NCBI RefSeq assembly: GCF_023920705.1
Contig: NZ_CP094657.1
Location: 2,108,001-2,172,000 of the forward strand
Source of the DNA: Acinetobacter sp. XS-4
GTDB taxonomy: Bacteria; Pseudomonadota; Gammaproteobacteria; Pseudomonadales; Moraxellaceae
Length of the DNA stretch: 64,000 nucleotides
Reading direction: 5' to 3'
Positions 18,032-29,560 of this stretch are shown in pieces. Numbering within the stretch: position 1 is the first letter of the stretch; every line of letters begins with the position of its first letter. The notes under the pieces are model-generated. The model saw nothing but the letters and a program-made list of their open reading frames with translations, made no database searches and had not been told where the DNA came from. The translations under genes were made by a program, and so were the position numbers.

Positions 18032-21000
18032 ATGAATCAAGCATTAAACAATGAATTTACTCCAGATATTTCTCAACCAGCTCGCTTTGAATTGGCATCT
18101 ACTCAGCTCGGTATTTTTCTTGCCGATCATTTAAGTTCAATTGAAGATTTATATACTATTGCGCATTGTTTGGAACTACCAAAAACTGTCGACCTCCCAA
18201 CATTTAAAAAAGCAATTCAAATCGGCTTGAGTGAAGCTGATACGGTCATTGCTTCATATTCATCTGACCCATCTCAACCGTTTATTGAGCTTAGCAACCA
18301 AATTCAGTTTAAAATTGAAGAATTTGATTTTTGTCATTTAACTCCCCAAAAAGCTCAGCAACGTTTATGGGACTGGATGCCATCAGATCGTCAATGTGCT
18401 AAATCACTTAAAACGGGTGAATCTCAACTGTTTCGTCAGGTGTTATTTACGACGCATGATAAAGTGTATTGGTATCAACGCTATCACCACATCATGCTTG
18501 ATGGCTTTAGCATGATTAACCTGACCAAACGTATTGTTGAACTCTATCAACAATTACAAGAAGAAAAAGACCTTTCAGCTTCTCCGTTCATTGGCGTCAA
18601 TGATGTTATTTCTGAGCGTCAGGCTTATGAAAATAGCCATCAATTTAAAATAGACCAAGCTTTCTGGAAAGCATATTGTGAAGATTTACCTAGTCCAGTT
18701 AGTTTAAGTACTCATCATTTAGCAGCAAAAACCACAGCGACATTTATTAAGCATCAGCTGCGTTTTTCGACAGGGATTTTAGAGCAGATTCAAGCTTTAG
18801 CTGCGCAATCTAAATTAGCTTTGAATGACATGATGATGTCATTGTCATTACATTATATTTACAAAATGACCGATAAAGCTGATCTGGTTAATGGTATTCC
18901 ATTCATGCGCCGTTTAGGTTCAAAAGCGATTCGCTCAACCTTACCTACGGTAAATGTGTTGCCTGTGAAGTTTAAAGTTGCTGAAAAAGACAGTTGGGTA
19001 AGCTTGGCTCAACATATACAAGAGCAATTACGACAAATTCGTCCGCATCAGAAATACGATGCTGAACAAATTTTAAGAGATTTAAATAGTATCGATATTC
19101 ATGAACGAATGTACGGCCCTATTTTAAACTATAAAGCTTTTGATCAAGATTTGGTGTTAGATGGTGAAAAGGTCAAAACACACCATATTTCTACAGGACC
19201 AATTGATGATTTTGAGTTTTCTTTTATTGTTCAAGATCATGAACTCATTATCGAACTACGTGCAGATTCGCAGCGTTATACACAAGATGAACTATTTAAC
19301 CATGGTCAACGCTTAACTTTATTGCTTGAACAAGCTCTAATTCGTCCAGAACAGGCATGTAGCAATTTTAATATTACGACACCACAAGAGCTTGCTACCT
19401 TGACTCAAAGTGGTATTGGTCCACGTGTTAGCCATTCTGAACAATATAATAATGTTCTAGATATTTTTTATGAGCAAATTAAAAAGTATCCCGAACGTAC
19501 CGCAATTGTGAGTGGTGAACGTCCAAACCTTCAGCATCTTAGTTTTGCTGAGCTTGCGGTACAAGTAAATCAACTCACTCGTTTTTTACAAGAAAATGGG
19601 GCCAAAAAGCAAACTGTCATTGCTGGAGCTATTCCTCGTTCGATTGACTCAGTTGTCGTGATGTTATCTGTACTCAATTCTGGTGCGAGTTTCTTACCTC
19701 TCGATTTAGATTATCCAATCGATCGTATGCAAATGATGTGTGAAGATGCAAATCCATTATTTGTATTAACGACACAAGCTCTTGCACAGCAACTACCACA
19801 AAATATTCAGCAGTTATACCTTGATCATGAAGATGTTCAAACGCAAATTCGAAAGCAAGATGCGAGTGATATTCCTGCCGAAAATCGTAAATTTGATTTC
19901 CAAGATGTTGCTTATGTGATTTTTACCTCAGGTAGTACTGGCCGTCCTAAAGGAGTAATGAACACACATGGTTCTTTACTCAACCTCATTTTGTCACATA
20001 AAACAACCATTTACTGGCCTGTATTAGAAGCTGTAAATGAGCGTTTCCCTGAGCGTCCGTTACGTGCAGCGCATACACACTCTTTCTCATTTGACTCATC
20101 TTGGCTACAAGTTTTCTGGATGCTCTGGGGCCAAGAGCTACATATTTTTGATGAAAACATGCGTCGTGATGCATTTGGTTTAGTGCAAGAAATTCAGCAA
20201 CGACAAATCGATACACTTGATTTACCGCCATCTTTTTGTGCGCAAATGATGACGAATGGTTTATTTGCTGAAAATCAGCATCAACCCAGTCTTATTTTGA
20301 TTGGTGGTGAAGCTGCACCTTTAGCTTTATGGCAACAGCTTAATGCTCAGCCAGCGCTTTTTGCACATAACTTATATGGCCCAACAGAATATACGGTTGA
20401 TACTTTCCGAGCAGAATTAAAACAGGCAGCTCGCCCTGTCATTGGTAACCCTATTGGTAATACACAGGCCTATGTACTAGATCGCCACTTGCAACGATGC
20501 TCAACTGGTGTCATTGGTGAGCTTTATATTTCTGGTTTTGGGATTGCCAATGGTTATTTAGGTCGCGCTGACTTAAGTGCTGCCCGCTTTGTAGCGAATC
20601 CATTTGAACATGGACAGCGCATGTACCGTACGGGTGATTTAGTCCGCTGGAATAGCGCGGGTAAACTTGAATTTATGGGGCGCTGTGATGACCAGATTAA
20701 AATTCGTGGTTATCGAGTTGAGATTGGTGAAGTTGAAAATACACTTTCGATTTTAGCCAATGTTGAAAGCGCAGTCGTGATTGCAGAACCAATTAATAAC
20801 AGTCATCGTTTACTCGGTTATTGTGTGGTCAAAGACATTGAACTCGATGAAAAAACCAGTGAGCAATTAAGTCAGCAATATTTAAGTCAGTTACGTCAAA
20901 ACTTACCTGAATATATGGTGCCTTCTGCCCTGACTGTTATGTCCGAATTTCCACGAAATGTAAGTGGTAAAGTCGATAAAAAAGCACTGCCAAAGCCTCA

Positions 21001-24000
21001 AATTCGTACCCATAGCCGAATGGCCGAAACGTCTGAACAACAACTTTTATGTCAAATTACTGCATCTGTTCTTAAGCTTGACGCAATTGGAATTGATGAC
21101 GACTTCTTTATGACAGGTGGCGATAGTATTTCGGCCATTATGCTTTGTACTCAATTACGCCAACGCGGTTACGGCTTAAGACCAAGTGATGTATTTCAAT
21201 TTAAAACAGTCGCCGCTATGGCACCGCAACTCACCCGTTTAGATGAACAACAAGCGGCCGTTTCAAAACCGTTATTTTCAGCAGACCTAGAACAAAAGGT
21301 TCAAGAAAAATATGGAAAAAACAGCACTATTTTACCTTTGCTTCCTTTGCAAAAAGGCATGTTGTTCTTATCTCAAGTAGAAAATCAATCGAACTATAAT
21401 GCCTTTACTCGTCTTAGTTTAAATGGAGATATTGATCCGGTACGTTTGCAGCAAGCTTTGATTACCGTATTAAAACGTCACCCTCAATTAGGCGGACATT
21501 TTGATAGTGAATTAACTGAAGAACCTGTTTTTATCTATTCATTACATCCTACTCAAGCTTGGCCAGTTCAGTTTTGCTCAGTCACTCCCGATCTGCTTGA
21601 GCAAACCATTCAAGAAGCATTGCAGCAACCGATTCACCTCGACCAACCCTATGGCTTAATTCGGGCAACTTTAATTCAACATGCTCCAGAACATTCAGAA
21701 TTATTGATTATGGTGCATCATCTGTTAACAGATGGTTGGTCAACTCCGCTGTTTTTACAAGACTTTATTAAAGCTTATCAGCAAACTAATCAACAATTAC
21801 CTGTGCTTGAATATAGTTATGAAACAGTGATTAAAGCTTTATCTGGACGTGACCATGAAACATCAAAAGTAATTTGGCAACGTGATTTAGCAGATTTACA
21901 GCCACTTATTTTATTTAATCAAGCACAGCAAGCTGTACAGGAAACTTCATATCGTTTAAGTGCTGAGTTGGGTGCGAAACTTCAACACAAATTACGCCAG
22001 CAAGGCATCACGCTCAATGTCTTCATGCAAATGATTTGGGCAATGACTTTAAATATTTATGCTCATCGTGAAGATATTGTGTTTGGTACTCCTGTTTCTG
22101 GGCGTTCAGCACCTATCAATGGCTTAGATCAGCAGATCGGATTGTTTTTAAATACGATTCCAGTGCGTGTAAAGCTCAACATGCAGCAAACACTTTGGGA
22201 ACAATTGACTCAGTTACAGCAATTGCATGTTGAACATTTAGAACATGATGGTTTAGGACTGGGTGCAATTCAGCAATTGATGGCTCAAGGTAATCTTTTC
22301 GATAGTTTGTTAGTCGTAGAAAACTACCCTGATAACCAGTATTTACAGCAAAAACTTGGTGATGCTGCGATTTCAAAACTCACAAATCGTGGTTATAGCC
22401 ATTACCCGCTTGCTTTATTGGTTATTCCTGATCATCAAATTGAGCTATTACTTGAGCAGCGTGGTGTAATTGATCAACCAGAGCATTTTCTTGAGCGAAT
22501 GGTTCAATTGATTGAAATTGCATTAAATGAACCAGAGACGTCTCTTGGTCACTATCGCTTACAACTGGCTGAAGAGCACGAATTAATCCAGAAAACAAAT
22601 CAAACCCAATACTATGTTCGTCAGAGCACGTTACAGCAATTACTCAGAGAACAAGCTCGAATTACTCCTGAACAAACGGCATTATCTGATGAAAATCATC
22701 AGCTCAGTTTCAGTGAAGTGCGTTTGCAAGTTTGTGCTTTAGCACAGCAATTACAAAGCGCGGGTGTACAGGCTGGAGATATTGTTGCGGTTGCCCTACC
22801 AAGATCAGTCAAATTGAGTATCGCTATTTTAGCGGTAATTGAAGTAGGTGCAGCTTATTTACCTATTGATTTACAACATCCGTCTGAACGCATCAAATTT
22901 ATGTTGCAGGATGCCAAATCTAAACTTGTGATTGGTGAACAAAAAGATCTAGCTGCTATTGCCTCTCCATCAATAGCCACCTTTACTTTTAATGAATTGT
23001 TTAATGAAACAAAGGTTGATTTAAGCAGCTATAAAACAACAGTCATTACGCCACAGCATCCGGCATATTTAATCTATACATCGGGTACAACAGGCCAGCC
23101 AAAAGGTGTTATGGTTTCTCACCAAGCCATTGTGAACCGTATTTTATGGATGCAATCAGAGTATCCACTATCAGCAACCGATACAATTTTACAAAAAACG
23201 CCATGCACTTTTGATGTTTCGGTATGGGAGTTTTTCTGGTCATATTTAGTGGGTGCACGATTGGTTATGGCACCTGTAGATGCACACCGTGATCCATTGG
23301 CATTATTAAGCCTCATTCAAAAATATCAGGTAACAACATTACATTTTGTACCGTCAATGTTGGCTGTTTTTGAAAATGCTGCTACCGAAATTTTGTCATC
23401 TGCTCAGCGTCAAAGTTTACCAATCCGCCGAGTGTTCTGTAGTGGTGAGGCATTACCAATGGCTTTAGCAAAATCATTTACCGAGCACTTTAGCTGTGAG
23501 CTACATAACTTATATGGCCCAACGGAAGCTGCGGTAGATGTGAGTTATATGGACGCAACACTAGGATTACATCCAGAAGAAAGTAGCGTTGCGATTGGCT
23601 ATCCAGTCTGGAATACCCAGCTTTATATTTTAGATCAATACTTACGTCCTGTTCCTGTTGGAGTGGACGGTGAGCTTTATTTAGCAGGTCATCAACTGGC
23701 CATGGGTTATTTACATCGAGCAGACTTAACGGCAACACGTTTTGTGGCTAACCCATTTGCAGCAGGTCAACGCATGTACCGCACTGGTGATATTGCTCGC
23801 TGGCATGCTGACGGTCGTATTCAATATGTGGGCCGTGCTGATGACCAGTTAAAGATACGTGGGCAACGTATTGAATTGGGTGAAATTGAACAGCAATTAC
23901 GCTTACTCAGTGGTCTTGATGTGGTTGTACATCCTATCTCTTCTGAGCAAAATAAAGCAGATGTTCAATTGGTCGCTTACTTGCAAACAACTGCACTTGT

Positions 24001-25183
24001 GGACATCGACCAGTTAAAGAAACAATTGGCGAAACAGCTTCCTGCATATATGGTGCCGACACACTATATGTTGGTCGAGCAATTCCCATTAAGTCATAAT
24101 GGTAAGCTGGACCGTAAAGCACTGCCGCAACCACAACTTAATTCTTCAAATACAGAAAAACAGTACGCCACCACTGCTTTTGAACATGAACTGACACGTA
24201 TTTTCCAGCAAATTTTAAATACAGATCAGAATATTGGTGTTAACGAAGATTTCTTTGCCATTGGTGGGCACTCCATTTTGGTGATGAAGCTTGCAATTGA
24301 AATCCGAAAAGTATTTAAGCGGACCATTCCAATTGGCCAGTTAATGAGTCATGTCACGATTCAACGTTTAGCAGCTTTACTGCTTACACAAGAACGTTTA
24401 GCAGAAGTTGAACAAACTGGCATGCAACCTATTTTACCAATCCGTTCTGGCTCAGGGCATCCATTGTTCTGTTTCTTCCCTGGTTCTGGTTCGGCATGGC
24501 AATATACGGTTCTGAATCGTTATCTGCATTCTGATTTACCCATTATTGGATTGCAGTCACCTCGACCAGATGGCCTATTGGCAAATAGTACTGATATGGA
24601 CGAATTGGTTGAAAAACAACTTGAGATTATGCGAAAGCAACAACCAACCGGACCTTATACTTTATTAGGTTATTCACTTGGCGGCACTGTGGCTTATGCA
24701 GTTGCAGCGAAGTTAACTGAACAGGGTGAAAAAGTTGATTATCTCGGCTTATTAGACACTTACCCTGCTGAAATTCATCAGTGGTTAGATTTATCTGTAG
24801 AGGAAATGAATGCTGAAGCTGAACAAGAACAGCTTCAATTCTTCAATGATATTTTAGCCGATGCAGATACGGCTTTAAGTGAAGAAACCCGCCGTTTACA
24901 AGAGGATATTTTCGCAAACTATCGCGATGCGGTCCGTTTATTAAAACCTTATAAGATGCCGCACTTTGATGGTGAACTACACGTAGTTGTCGCTGAAAAA
25001 GACTTGCTGCCGTATATCCAACCAGAACAACAATGGTCACCTTTAGTCAAAAAACTTAATATTGTTCGACTAAGCGAAGCGGACCATACCGATATATTGT
25101 CTCCACAGCAGCTTGAAACACTTGGCCCGATTTTAAACCGCATGATTTGTCAGGCGCGCGGTTTAGAGGAGCACACGCCATGA
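18032..25183 (+). CDS. dhbF: Dimodular NRPS, C-A-T-C-A-T-TE (DhbF/EntF type)
   Basis: 2383 residues. Condensation 1 (HHIMLDG near 152) accepts the DHB acyl group. Adenylation 1 ([11 protein letters not shown] near 630) has pocket residues that I read as D-S-L-D-I-I-L-V-D; acidic residues at the 278 and 331 equivalents favour a basic amino acid. Carrier 1 is GGDSIS (near 1030); condensation 2 HHLLTDGWS (near 1230). Adenylation 2 ([11 protein letters not shown] near 1680) with [25 protein letters not shown] and AAVDVS closely follows EntF and predicts L-serine. Carrier 2 is GGHSIL (near 2080); thioesterase GYSLGG (near 2213) with DHTD. No epimerase is present. Predicted product: DHB-(basic aa)-Ser, probably trimerised by the thioesterase. 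bacillibactin DhbF has the same architecture but uses Gly and Thr. Confidence 0.93.
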   Translation: MNQALNNEFTPDISQPARFELASTQLGIFLADHLSSIEDLYTIAHCLELPKTVDLPTFKKAIQIGLSEADTVIASYSSDPSQPFIELSNQIQFKIEEFDFCHLTPQKAQQRLWDWMPSDRQCAKSLKTGESQLFRQVLFTTHDKVYWYQRYHHIMLDGFSMINLTKRIVELYQQLQEEKDLSASPFIGVNDVISERQAYENSHQFKIDQAFWKAYCEDLPSPVSLSTHHLAAKTTATFIKHQLRFSTGILEQIQALAAQSKLALNDMMMSLSLHYIYKMTDKADLVNGIPFMRRLGSKAIRSTLPTVNVLPVKFKVAEKDSWVSLAQHIQEQLRQIRPHQKYDAEQILRDLNSIDIHERMYGPILNYKAFDQDLVLDGEKVKTHHISTGPIDDFEFSFIVQDHELIIELRADSQRYTQDELFNHGQRLTLLLEQALIRPEQACSNFNITTPQELATLTQSGIGPRVSHSEQYNNVLDIFYEQIKKYPERTAIVSGERPNLQHLSFAELAVQVNQLTRFLQENGAKKQTVIAGAIPRSIDSVVVMLSVLNSGASFLPLDLDYPIDRMQMMCEDANPLFVLTTQALAQQLPQNIQQLYLDHEDVQTQIRKQDASDIPAENRKFDFQDVAYVIFTSGSTGRPKGVMNTHGSLLNLILSHKTTIYWPVLEAVNERFPERPLRAAHTHSFSFDSSWLQVFWMLWGQELHIFDENMRRDAFGLVQEIQQRQIDTLDLPPSFCAQMMTNGLFAENQHQPSLILIGGEAAPLALWQQLNAQPALFAHNLYGPTEYTVDTFRAELKQAARPVIGNPIGNTQAYVLDRHLQRCSTGVIGELYISGFGIANGYLGRADLSAARFVANPFEHGQRMYRTGDLVRWNSAGKLEFMGRCDDQIKIRGYRVEIGEVENTLSILANVESAVVIAEPINNSHRLLGYCVVKDIELDEKTSEQLSQQYLSQLRQNLPEYMVPSALTVMSEFPRNVSGKVDKKALPKPQIRTHSRMAETSEQQLLCQITASVLKLDAIGIDDDFFMTGGDSISAIMLCTQLRQRGYGLRPSDVFQFKTVAAMAPQLTRLDEQQAAVSKPLFSADLEQKVQEKYGKNSTILPLLPLQKGMLFLSQVENQSNYNAFTRLSLNGDIDPVRLQQALITVLKRHPQLGGHFDSELTEEPVFIYSLHPTQAWPVQFCSVTPDLLEQTIQEALQQPIHLDQPYGLIRATLIQHAPEHSELLIMVHHLLTDGWSTPLFLQDFIKAYQQTNQQLPVLEYSYETVIKALSGRDHETSKVIWQRDLADLQPLILFNQAQQAVQETSYRLSAELGAKLQHKLRQQGITLNVFMQMIWAMTLNIYAHREDIVFGTPVSGRSAPINGLDQQIGLFLNTIPVRVKLNMQQTLWEQLTQLQQLHVEHLEHDGLGLGAIQQLMAQGNLFDSLLVVENYPDNQYLQQKLGDAAISKLTNRGYSHYPLALLVIPDHQIELLLEQRGVIDQPEHFLERMVQLIEIALNEPETSLGHYRLQLAEEHELIQKTNQTQYYVRQSTLQQLLREQARITPEQTALSDENHQLSFSEVRLQVCALAQQLQSAGVQAGDIVAVALPRSVKLSIAILAVIEVGAAYLPIDLQHPSERIKFMLQDAKSKLVIGEQKDLAAIASPSIATFTFNELFNETKVDLSSYKTTVITPQHPAYLIYTSGTTGQPKGVMVSHQAIVNRILWMQSEYPLSATDTILQKTPCTFDVSVWEFFWSYLVGARLVMAPVDAHRDPLALLSLIQKYQVTTLHFVPSMLAVFENAATEILSSAQRQSLPIRRVFCSGEALPMALAKSFTEHFSCELHNLYGPTEAAVDVSYMDATLGLHPEESSVAIGYPVWNTQLYILDQYLRPVPVGVDGELYLAGHQLAMGYLHRADLTATRFVANPFAAGQRMYRTGDIARWHADGRIQYVGRADDQLKIRGQRIELGEIEQQLRLLSGLDVVVHPISSEQNKADVQLVAYLQTTALVDIDQLKKQLAKQLPAYMVPTHYMLVEQFPLSHNGKLDRKALPQPQLNSSNTEKQYATTAFEHELTRIFQQILNTDQNIGVNEDFFAIGGHSILVMKLAIEIRKVFKRTIPIGQLMSHVTIQRLAALLLTQERLAEVEQTGMQPILPIRSGSGHPLFCFFPGSGSAWQYTVLNRYLHSDLPIIGLQSPRPDGLLANSTDMDELVEKQLEIMRKQQPTGPYTLLGYSLGGTVAYAVAAKLTEQGEKVDYLGLLDTYPAEIHQWLDLSVEEMNAEAEQEQLQFFNDILADADTALSEETRRLQEDIFANYRDAVRLLKPYKMPHFDGELHVVVAEKDLLPYIQPEQQWSPLVKKLNIVRLSEADHTDILSPQQLETLGPILNRMICQARGLEEHTP

Positions 25184-26430
25184 GCTTCAAATCTATATTG
25201 ACCGATTTTAGTCTTTTAAAACGTAATGCTCATTTCCGACATGTATTTATTGCCCGCACATTGTCATTGTTAACAATTGGCATGTTGGTCGTGGCTATTC
25301 CAAAACAAGTCTACGACATTACGGGTAGTTCGTTAAATGTTGCAGTTGCAATGGCTTTTGAAGGCATTGCCATGTTTATTGGCTTGTTACTTGGTGGTTT
25401 GCTGTCAGATCGCAAAGATCGAAAATGGCTGATTTTATTGGCACGTGGTGTGTGTGGTTTAGGCTTTGCTGGCCTCGCCATCAACGCCATGTTTGAGCAC
25501 CCTTCGCTCTATGCTATTTATTTTTTATCGGCATGGGATGGTTTCTTTGGTGCACTGGGTGTAACCGCAATGATGGCGATCATGCCTGTGATTGTAGGGC
25601 GCGAAAATATTGTACAAGCCCGTGCGATCAGTATGGTATCCGTACGTCTTGCAACTGTTATTTCACCAGCAATCGGCGGTATTTTAATTGCGGTTAGTGG
25701 TGTAGCAACTGTGTATTGGGTCTCAACCGTGGGTACTTTACTCACTGTGTTTTTATTAATGGGGCTGCCTGCACTTAAACCACAACATGCATCAAATGGT
25801 GAGAGTCCTCTTCGCCAATTAGCTCAAGGGTTTAAATTTGTTTTTAAAAATAAAGTGGTTGGTAGCACCATTTTAATTGGAACACTGCTCAGTTTTAGCA
25901 GTGCTATTCGTATTATTTTTCCGCAAATGGCAGATGAAATTTTTCACGGTGGCGCATTTGAACTCGGACTTATGTATTCAGCCGTTCCGTTAGGCTCGAC
26001 TTTAGGCGCCTTATTGAGTGGATGGACAACAAGGTTACTTCGACCCGGCTTAGTTATGCTCTATACATGCTTAGGTGTTTTTAGCTGCATAATTATGATT
26101 GGACTTTCACCTTGGCTCATCGTGACTTTACCAATTTTATGTGTGTTTGGATATTTGATGTCGATTGCCAACTTACTTCAATACAGTATTGTGCAAGGAC
26201 ATACACCTGATGAATATCTAGGCCGTATTAATGCAATCTGGCTCGCACAAGATGCGTTAGGCGACTCGATTGCAACCACAACTTTAGGTCTTTTAACTCG
26301 GTTTTTACCAATATCAGGAAGTATCCTCTTCTTTGGCATATTAAGCTTTGCAGTAGGGTTTATGTTCTTATTCAACTCTCAAGATATGCGTGAAACTGGA
26401 TTCCAAGATCCTAAATTACAAGAAAATTAA
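25180..26430 (+). CDS. entS: Catecholate siderophore exporter, MFS (EntS/P45-like)
   Basis: 416 residues from ATG 25180, exactly the length of E. coli EntS. Its start overlaps the NRPS stop (ATGA) with GAGGAG upstream; the longer upstream start is inside the NRPS and unlikely. Twelve hydrophobic segments are interrupted by the MFS loop [15 protein letters not shown]. EntS exports enterobactin from cytoplasm to periplasm; here it should export the DHB siderophore. Size and place correspond to P45 of the 8399 locus. It ends at a strong terminator. Confidence 0.92.
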   Translation: MSFKSILTDFSLLKRNAHFRHVFIARTLSLLTIGMLVVAIPKQVYDITGSSLNVAVAMAFEGIAMFIGLLLGGLLSDRKDRKWLILLARGVCGLGFAGLAINAMFEHPSLYAIYFLSAWDGFFGALGVTAMMAIMPVIVGRENIVQARAISMVSVRLATVISPAIGGILIAVSGVATVYWVSTVGTLLTVFLLMGLPALKPQHASNGESPLRQLAQGFKFVFKNKVVGSTILIGTLLSFSSAIRIIFPQMADEIFHGGAFELGLMYSAVPLGSTLGALLSGWTTRLLRPGLVMLYTCLGVFSCIIMIGLSPWLIVTLPILCVFGYLMSIANLLQYSIVQGHTPDEYLGRINAIWLAQDALGDSIATTTLGLLTRFLPISGSILFFGILSFAVGFMFLFNSQDMRETGFQDPKLQEN

Positions 26431-26439
26431 ACCCTAAAT

Positions 26440-26467
26440 AAAAGAAGGCAATTCGTTGCCTTCTTTT
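26440..26467. terminator. Strong bidirectional terminator (UUCG loop)
   Basis: AAAAGAAGGCAA, TTCG tetraloop, TTGCCTTCTTTT. It ends the siderophore exporter transcript and, on the other strand, the convergent phosphopantetheinyl transferase gene. Confidence 0.93.
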
Positions 26468-26471
26468 TATT

Positions 26472-27218
26472 TTAAGCAAAAATCCGTGCTTGAAAAACCC
26501 AAGTCATAATATAGTCTTGTTCTACAGCCCAGCCACCTTGATATTGTTCTAAGAGTTGATAGCGCTGTTGAATTTCTGGCAAAAAAGTTAGTGTTAATTT
26601 TTGATTTTCAAAATTAATATCAACTATAGATGCTTCTAAGAAATCGATATATTGCTTTGCAGTGGGATAAACCGCTTTATATAGACTTTCTTTTATAGAA
26701 AAAATTAAGCTTACATAACGGGCAAAATCAAAAAACTCAGCCGCTTTATTTTTCCATAAATCAAACTCAGATAGCGTTAAAACAAGATGTGCACTATCTT
26801 GAGCAAATTCTGAGGTCACCCAATGCTCAATATCAATTCCCAAATAAACCGCATGGCAAGATAACGCAACAATTAAATTATTTTGTGAATGACTAATACT
26901 CCCCAAAACATGGGATGGCCAAATAGGCAAAGGTTCGTACATCGAGGTTATTGGCTGGTCTAAACCGAAATGATGATTTAAAACTGCCTGAGCTAATACT
27001 CTGCCGCATAAGTACTCATTTTTACGTTCGACACGCGCTTGAGCAATTTTTAGGGGATGGTCTAATCGTTGGTCTATATGCAAATGCGTTGTTTGTGATA
27101 AATCGAGCCCATAACAAAATAGCTCTGATGTAAGAAAAATAGGACTCGAAATTTCATAAATTGATTTACTGATTTGTTCAGGAATGTATAGATAATGACT
27201 CACTGTATTCGACTTCAA
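26472..27218 (-). CDS. entD: 4'-phosphopantetheinyl transferase (EntD-like)
   Basis: Up to 248 residues. It carries the Sfp/EntD signatures: RKNEYLCGRVLAQ, SISHSQN, the Mg-binding GIDIE and FSIKESLYKA. It transfers phosphopantetheine from CoA to the carrier domains of EntB and the NRPS, without which neither works. The start is uncertain: the open frame begins at TTG 27218 and the next candidate is GTG 27203, neither with a strong ribosome site. It lies just beyond the exporter and shares a Fur-box-containing divergent promoter with the reductase set. Confidence 0.9.
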   Translation of the reverse strand: MKSNTVSHYLYIPEQISKSIYEISSPIFLTSELFCYGLDLSQTTHLHIDQRLDHPLKIAQARVERKNEYLCGRVLAQAVLNHHFGLDQPITSMYEPLPIWPSHVLGSISHSQNNLIVALSCHAVYLGIDIEHWVTSEFAQDSAHLVLTLSEFDLWKNKAAEFFDFARYVSLIFSIKESLYKAVYPTAKQYIDFLEASIVDINFENQKLTLTFLPEIQQRYQLLEQYQGGWAVEQDYIMTWVFQARIFA

Positions 27219-27294
27219 AATAAATATTTTTAATGAGTTATCTCCTATCTTAACTTACTTACTACAAATCTATAAATAATTATATTTATCATTT

Positions 27295-27313
27295 GATAAT
27301 AATTATTATTTAC
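27295..27313. promoter_or_regulatory. Fur-box-like site, entD / membrane trio
   Basis: GATAATAATTATTATTTAC matches 14 of 19 consensus positions, and further A/T-rich near-repeats lie on its left. It sits in the divergent spacer 50 bp before the membrane trio and about 77 bp before entD. Confidence 0.6.
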
Positions 27314-27362
27314 TTATACTGTTGGGTGAATTTTGACTTTAATTTACTTATAAACATCGATT

Positions 27363-27620
27363 ATGAAACTTATAGGACTTTTTTTGACCCTGTTGGGAGC
27401 GGTCAGTATCTATTGTAGTCATAGCAACCAAAATCTGTTGTCTCAACATCTTCCTACTTTCTTTAAGTATTTGGGTTTAGTGCTATTAGGCATTGGATTT
27501 ATTGCGCTCTTTGCAAGCTTACCGAAAGTGGTTGCCACTTTTTTCTGGTTCATGCTCATCATTTTTGCATGGTCTTTCCTCCCTTTTATGGCGCTTTTTA
27601 AACGGAAACTGATTTCATGA
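27363..27620 (+). CDS. Small membrane protein (DUF3325-like), iron locus
   Basis: 85 residues with three hydrophobic segments and almost no polar stretch. I recognise the pattern of the small DUF3325-type proteins that accompany PepSY membrane proteins near TonB receptors, but the family name is tentative. Its stop overlaps the next start by 4 nt (ATGA), so the trio is translationally coupled. Fur-box-like sequence upstream implies iron repression. Biochemical role unknown; probably a small partner of the PepSY protein. Confidence 0.6.
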   Translation: MKLIGLFLTLLGAVSIYCSHSNQNLLSQHLPTFFKYLGLVLLGIGFIALFASLPKVVATFFWFMLIIFAWSFLPFMALFKRKLIS

Positions 27621-27907
27621 AAGCTAAAATTCAGTCTCCTATCCAGCCAGACTGGTGGAGTAAAACTTTTGCTGGTGGTGTTTTTGGTCTAAGTCTTTCT
27701 ATCGCTATTGGTAATTTGATTGTTTTATTAGGCCAACCTTATGTCGCCATGGATTTATTGGTGCAAGTGGGTATGTGGAGTGTTCCTTGGGTTTGGATGC
27801 CGATTATGTTTGGCAGTTATTTTTTTACGACTGGACGAAAAGCGCTTATCTATTTATTCATTGCGAATGCCCTAGCGTATAGCTGTATTTTTGTCTTACG
27901 GGGTTAA
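27617..27907 (+). CDS. Small membrane protein (DUF3649-like)
   Basis: 96 residues, three predicted transmembrane segments after a WWSKTFAGG N-terminus. It resembles DUF3649 'iron transporter' small proteins that occur between DUF3325 and PepSY genes; this is recognition by arrangement more than by sequence. It overlaps the previous gene and is 2 bp from the next one. Function unproven. Confidence 0.6.
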   Translation: MKAKIQSPIQPDWWSKTFAGGVFGLSLSIAIGNLIVLLGQPYVAMDLLVQVGMWSVPWVWMPIMFGSYFFTTGRKALIYLFIANALAYSCIFVLRG

Positions 27908-27909
27908 AC

Positions 27910-29514
27910 ATGAAAGTACGTTCAGACATCATGAAATTAGCAAAAAGCATGCATACTTGGGTGGGTGTATGTGCTGGGATTTTGCTTTTTATCTGTTTCT
28001 TTGCTGGTGGGCTCAGCATGTTTCAGCACCATATTAGTAAGTGGGCTACGCCAACACAGCAAGTTTTACCGAAAGTCTCACCCGATCAATATAATGAGCT
28101 TATTCAAAAAGTACAGACCGCCTATCCTGCTGCGCAAAAGAACTTCACACTAAATTTATCGTCCAATGAATTTCACTATGCACCCATTACTTGGAGTGAA
28201 CATGAACGTGGAGATGGCTTTAATGCGGCTCAGTCTACGTGGATGGCAAGCTTAGATGATAAAGGTCAGTTAATCGTTGCCCAAGAAAACCTATCTAAAG
28301 CTGGCTGGCTAATCGAACAGTTACATGAAACAGCAGGCATACCGGGCATGGCAGGCCATCACGGATTAGGTCTCTATGTGATGGGCGTGGTTTCAATTTT
28401 ATATTTTCTTGCCCTGCTTTCAGGAGTGATCATACTTTTACCAACCTTGGTAAAGGATTACTTTGTTATTCGGCCTGGCAAAAATAAAAAGCGCTTTTGG
28501 CTAGATGCGCATAACGTGATTGGAATTACGAGCTTACCTTTCCACATCATTATTAGTATTAGCGTTATTGTCTTTGCTTTTCATGACTTTTTTTATGATG
28601 CGATTGGACAACTTGCACTCAAAGGACAGCCTGTTTTTCAGCGTTCTCCCCCTGCACTTATTCAGCCTAAACAAACACAGATTGATGTGCAGCAAATACT
28701 AGCTCAAGCTAAAAAAGCAGCACCTGAATATTCAGTTGACTATATCCAGTTCAGTGGCCTAGATAAACCTGAAAAAGCCAATGCACGTATTGCTCTCTAT
28801 AGCTCAGATCAGATGTTGCGTGGTGCAAATCATGACTTTATGCGTATGAACCCATATGCAGTTGAGCACTTTAACCATAAAGGCATTAACACACAGACTG
28901 ATGCTGGGAATAAGTTAATCAACGCCATGTTTAGCCTACATTTTGGAAGTTTTGGTGGTACGGGCGTACGTTGGATTTATTTTGTGTTAGGTGTCGGTGG
29001 CGCTTTCTTGTTTTATACAGGTAACATCCTTTGGGTTGAAACTCGTGCACGTAAGCAAAAGCGTGCTGAAGACCCTGTTCCTGTTCAACGTAAAGATGTA
29101 GTGTTCCTTGCGAATTTAACTATAGGTGCATGTTTAGGGTGTGTTTTAGCTGTCGTAGGTACAATGTTGGCCAGTCGTTGGCTTTTCGCTACACTCAATA
29201 TTGAAAGCATGAATCACCTCTTTATGTATGGTTATTATGCGATTTTCCTACTGAGTTTGATTTATACCTTTGTGATTGGCTATGCAAAAGCTTTACCACA
29301 ACTGCTGTTAACTTTGGTTTTAGTTTTCTTTGCGATTCCGCTTACATCCCTTTTAGCTTACTTCATTCCTCAAAGTGGCTTATGGGTACATGGTGGAGAA
29401 ATCTTAGTGGTTGATTTCTTAGCTATCATTTTTGCTTTCGCTTTCTGGCGTTTTTATCAACAAGCCCAAGATCGTCGAAAATCTGCTCCAACGGGCAGTT
29501 TATGGGCTAGCTAA
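27910..29514 (+). CDS. PepSY-associated transmembrane protein (putative ferric-siderophore reductase)
   Basis: 534 residues. It has an N-terminal TM segment after KSMHTWVGVCAGIL, a large periplasmic part, HETAGIPGMAGHHGLGLYVMG and LPFHIIISISVIVFAFHDFF, and four further TM segments toward the C-terminus. The repeated histidines in membrane segments (HTWVG, HNVIGITSLPFH, LHFGSFGGTG) are typical of PepSY/PiuB-type proteins proposed to bind haem and reduce ferric chelates. Last gene of a coupled trio under a Fur-box-like site. A reductase role is family-based inference, not shown by the sequence. Confidence 0.8.
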   Translation: MKVRSDIMKLAKSMHTWVGVCAGILLFICFFAGGLSMFQHHISKWATPTQQVLPKVSPDQYNELIQKVQTAYPAAQKNFTLNLSSNEFHYAPITWSEHERGDGFNAAQSTWMASLDDKGQLIVAQENLSKAGWLIEQLHETAGIPGMAGHHGLGLYVMGVVSILYFLALLSGVIILLPTLVKDYFVIRPGKNKKRFWLDAHNVIGITSLPFHIIISISVIVFAFHDFFYDAIGQLALKGQPVFQRSPPALIQPKQTQIDVQQILAQAKKAAPEYSVDYIQFSGLDKPEKANARIALYSSDQMLRGANHDFMRMNPYAVEHFNHKGINTQTDAGNKLINAMFSLHFGSFGGTGVRWIYFVLGVGGAFLFYTGNILWVETRARKQKRAEDPVPVQRKDVVFLANLTIGACLGCVLAVVGTMLASRWLFATLNIESMNHLFMYGYYAIFLLSLIYTFVIGYAKALPQLLLTLVLVFFAIPLTSLLAYFIPQSGLWVHGGEILVVDFLAIIFAFAFWRFYQQAQDRRKSAPTGSLWAS

Positions 29515-29560
29515 CAACCATAAATCAATATGGCTGAAATAATGTGTGAAATATGAAAAA

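Noticed and set aside
18032..25183. NRPS considered as a bacillibactin synthetase
   Set aside because: Architecture matches DhbF, but adenylation domain 2 has a serine-type rather than threonine-type pocket, and A1 has acidic pocket residues not expected for glycine.
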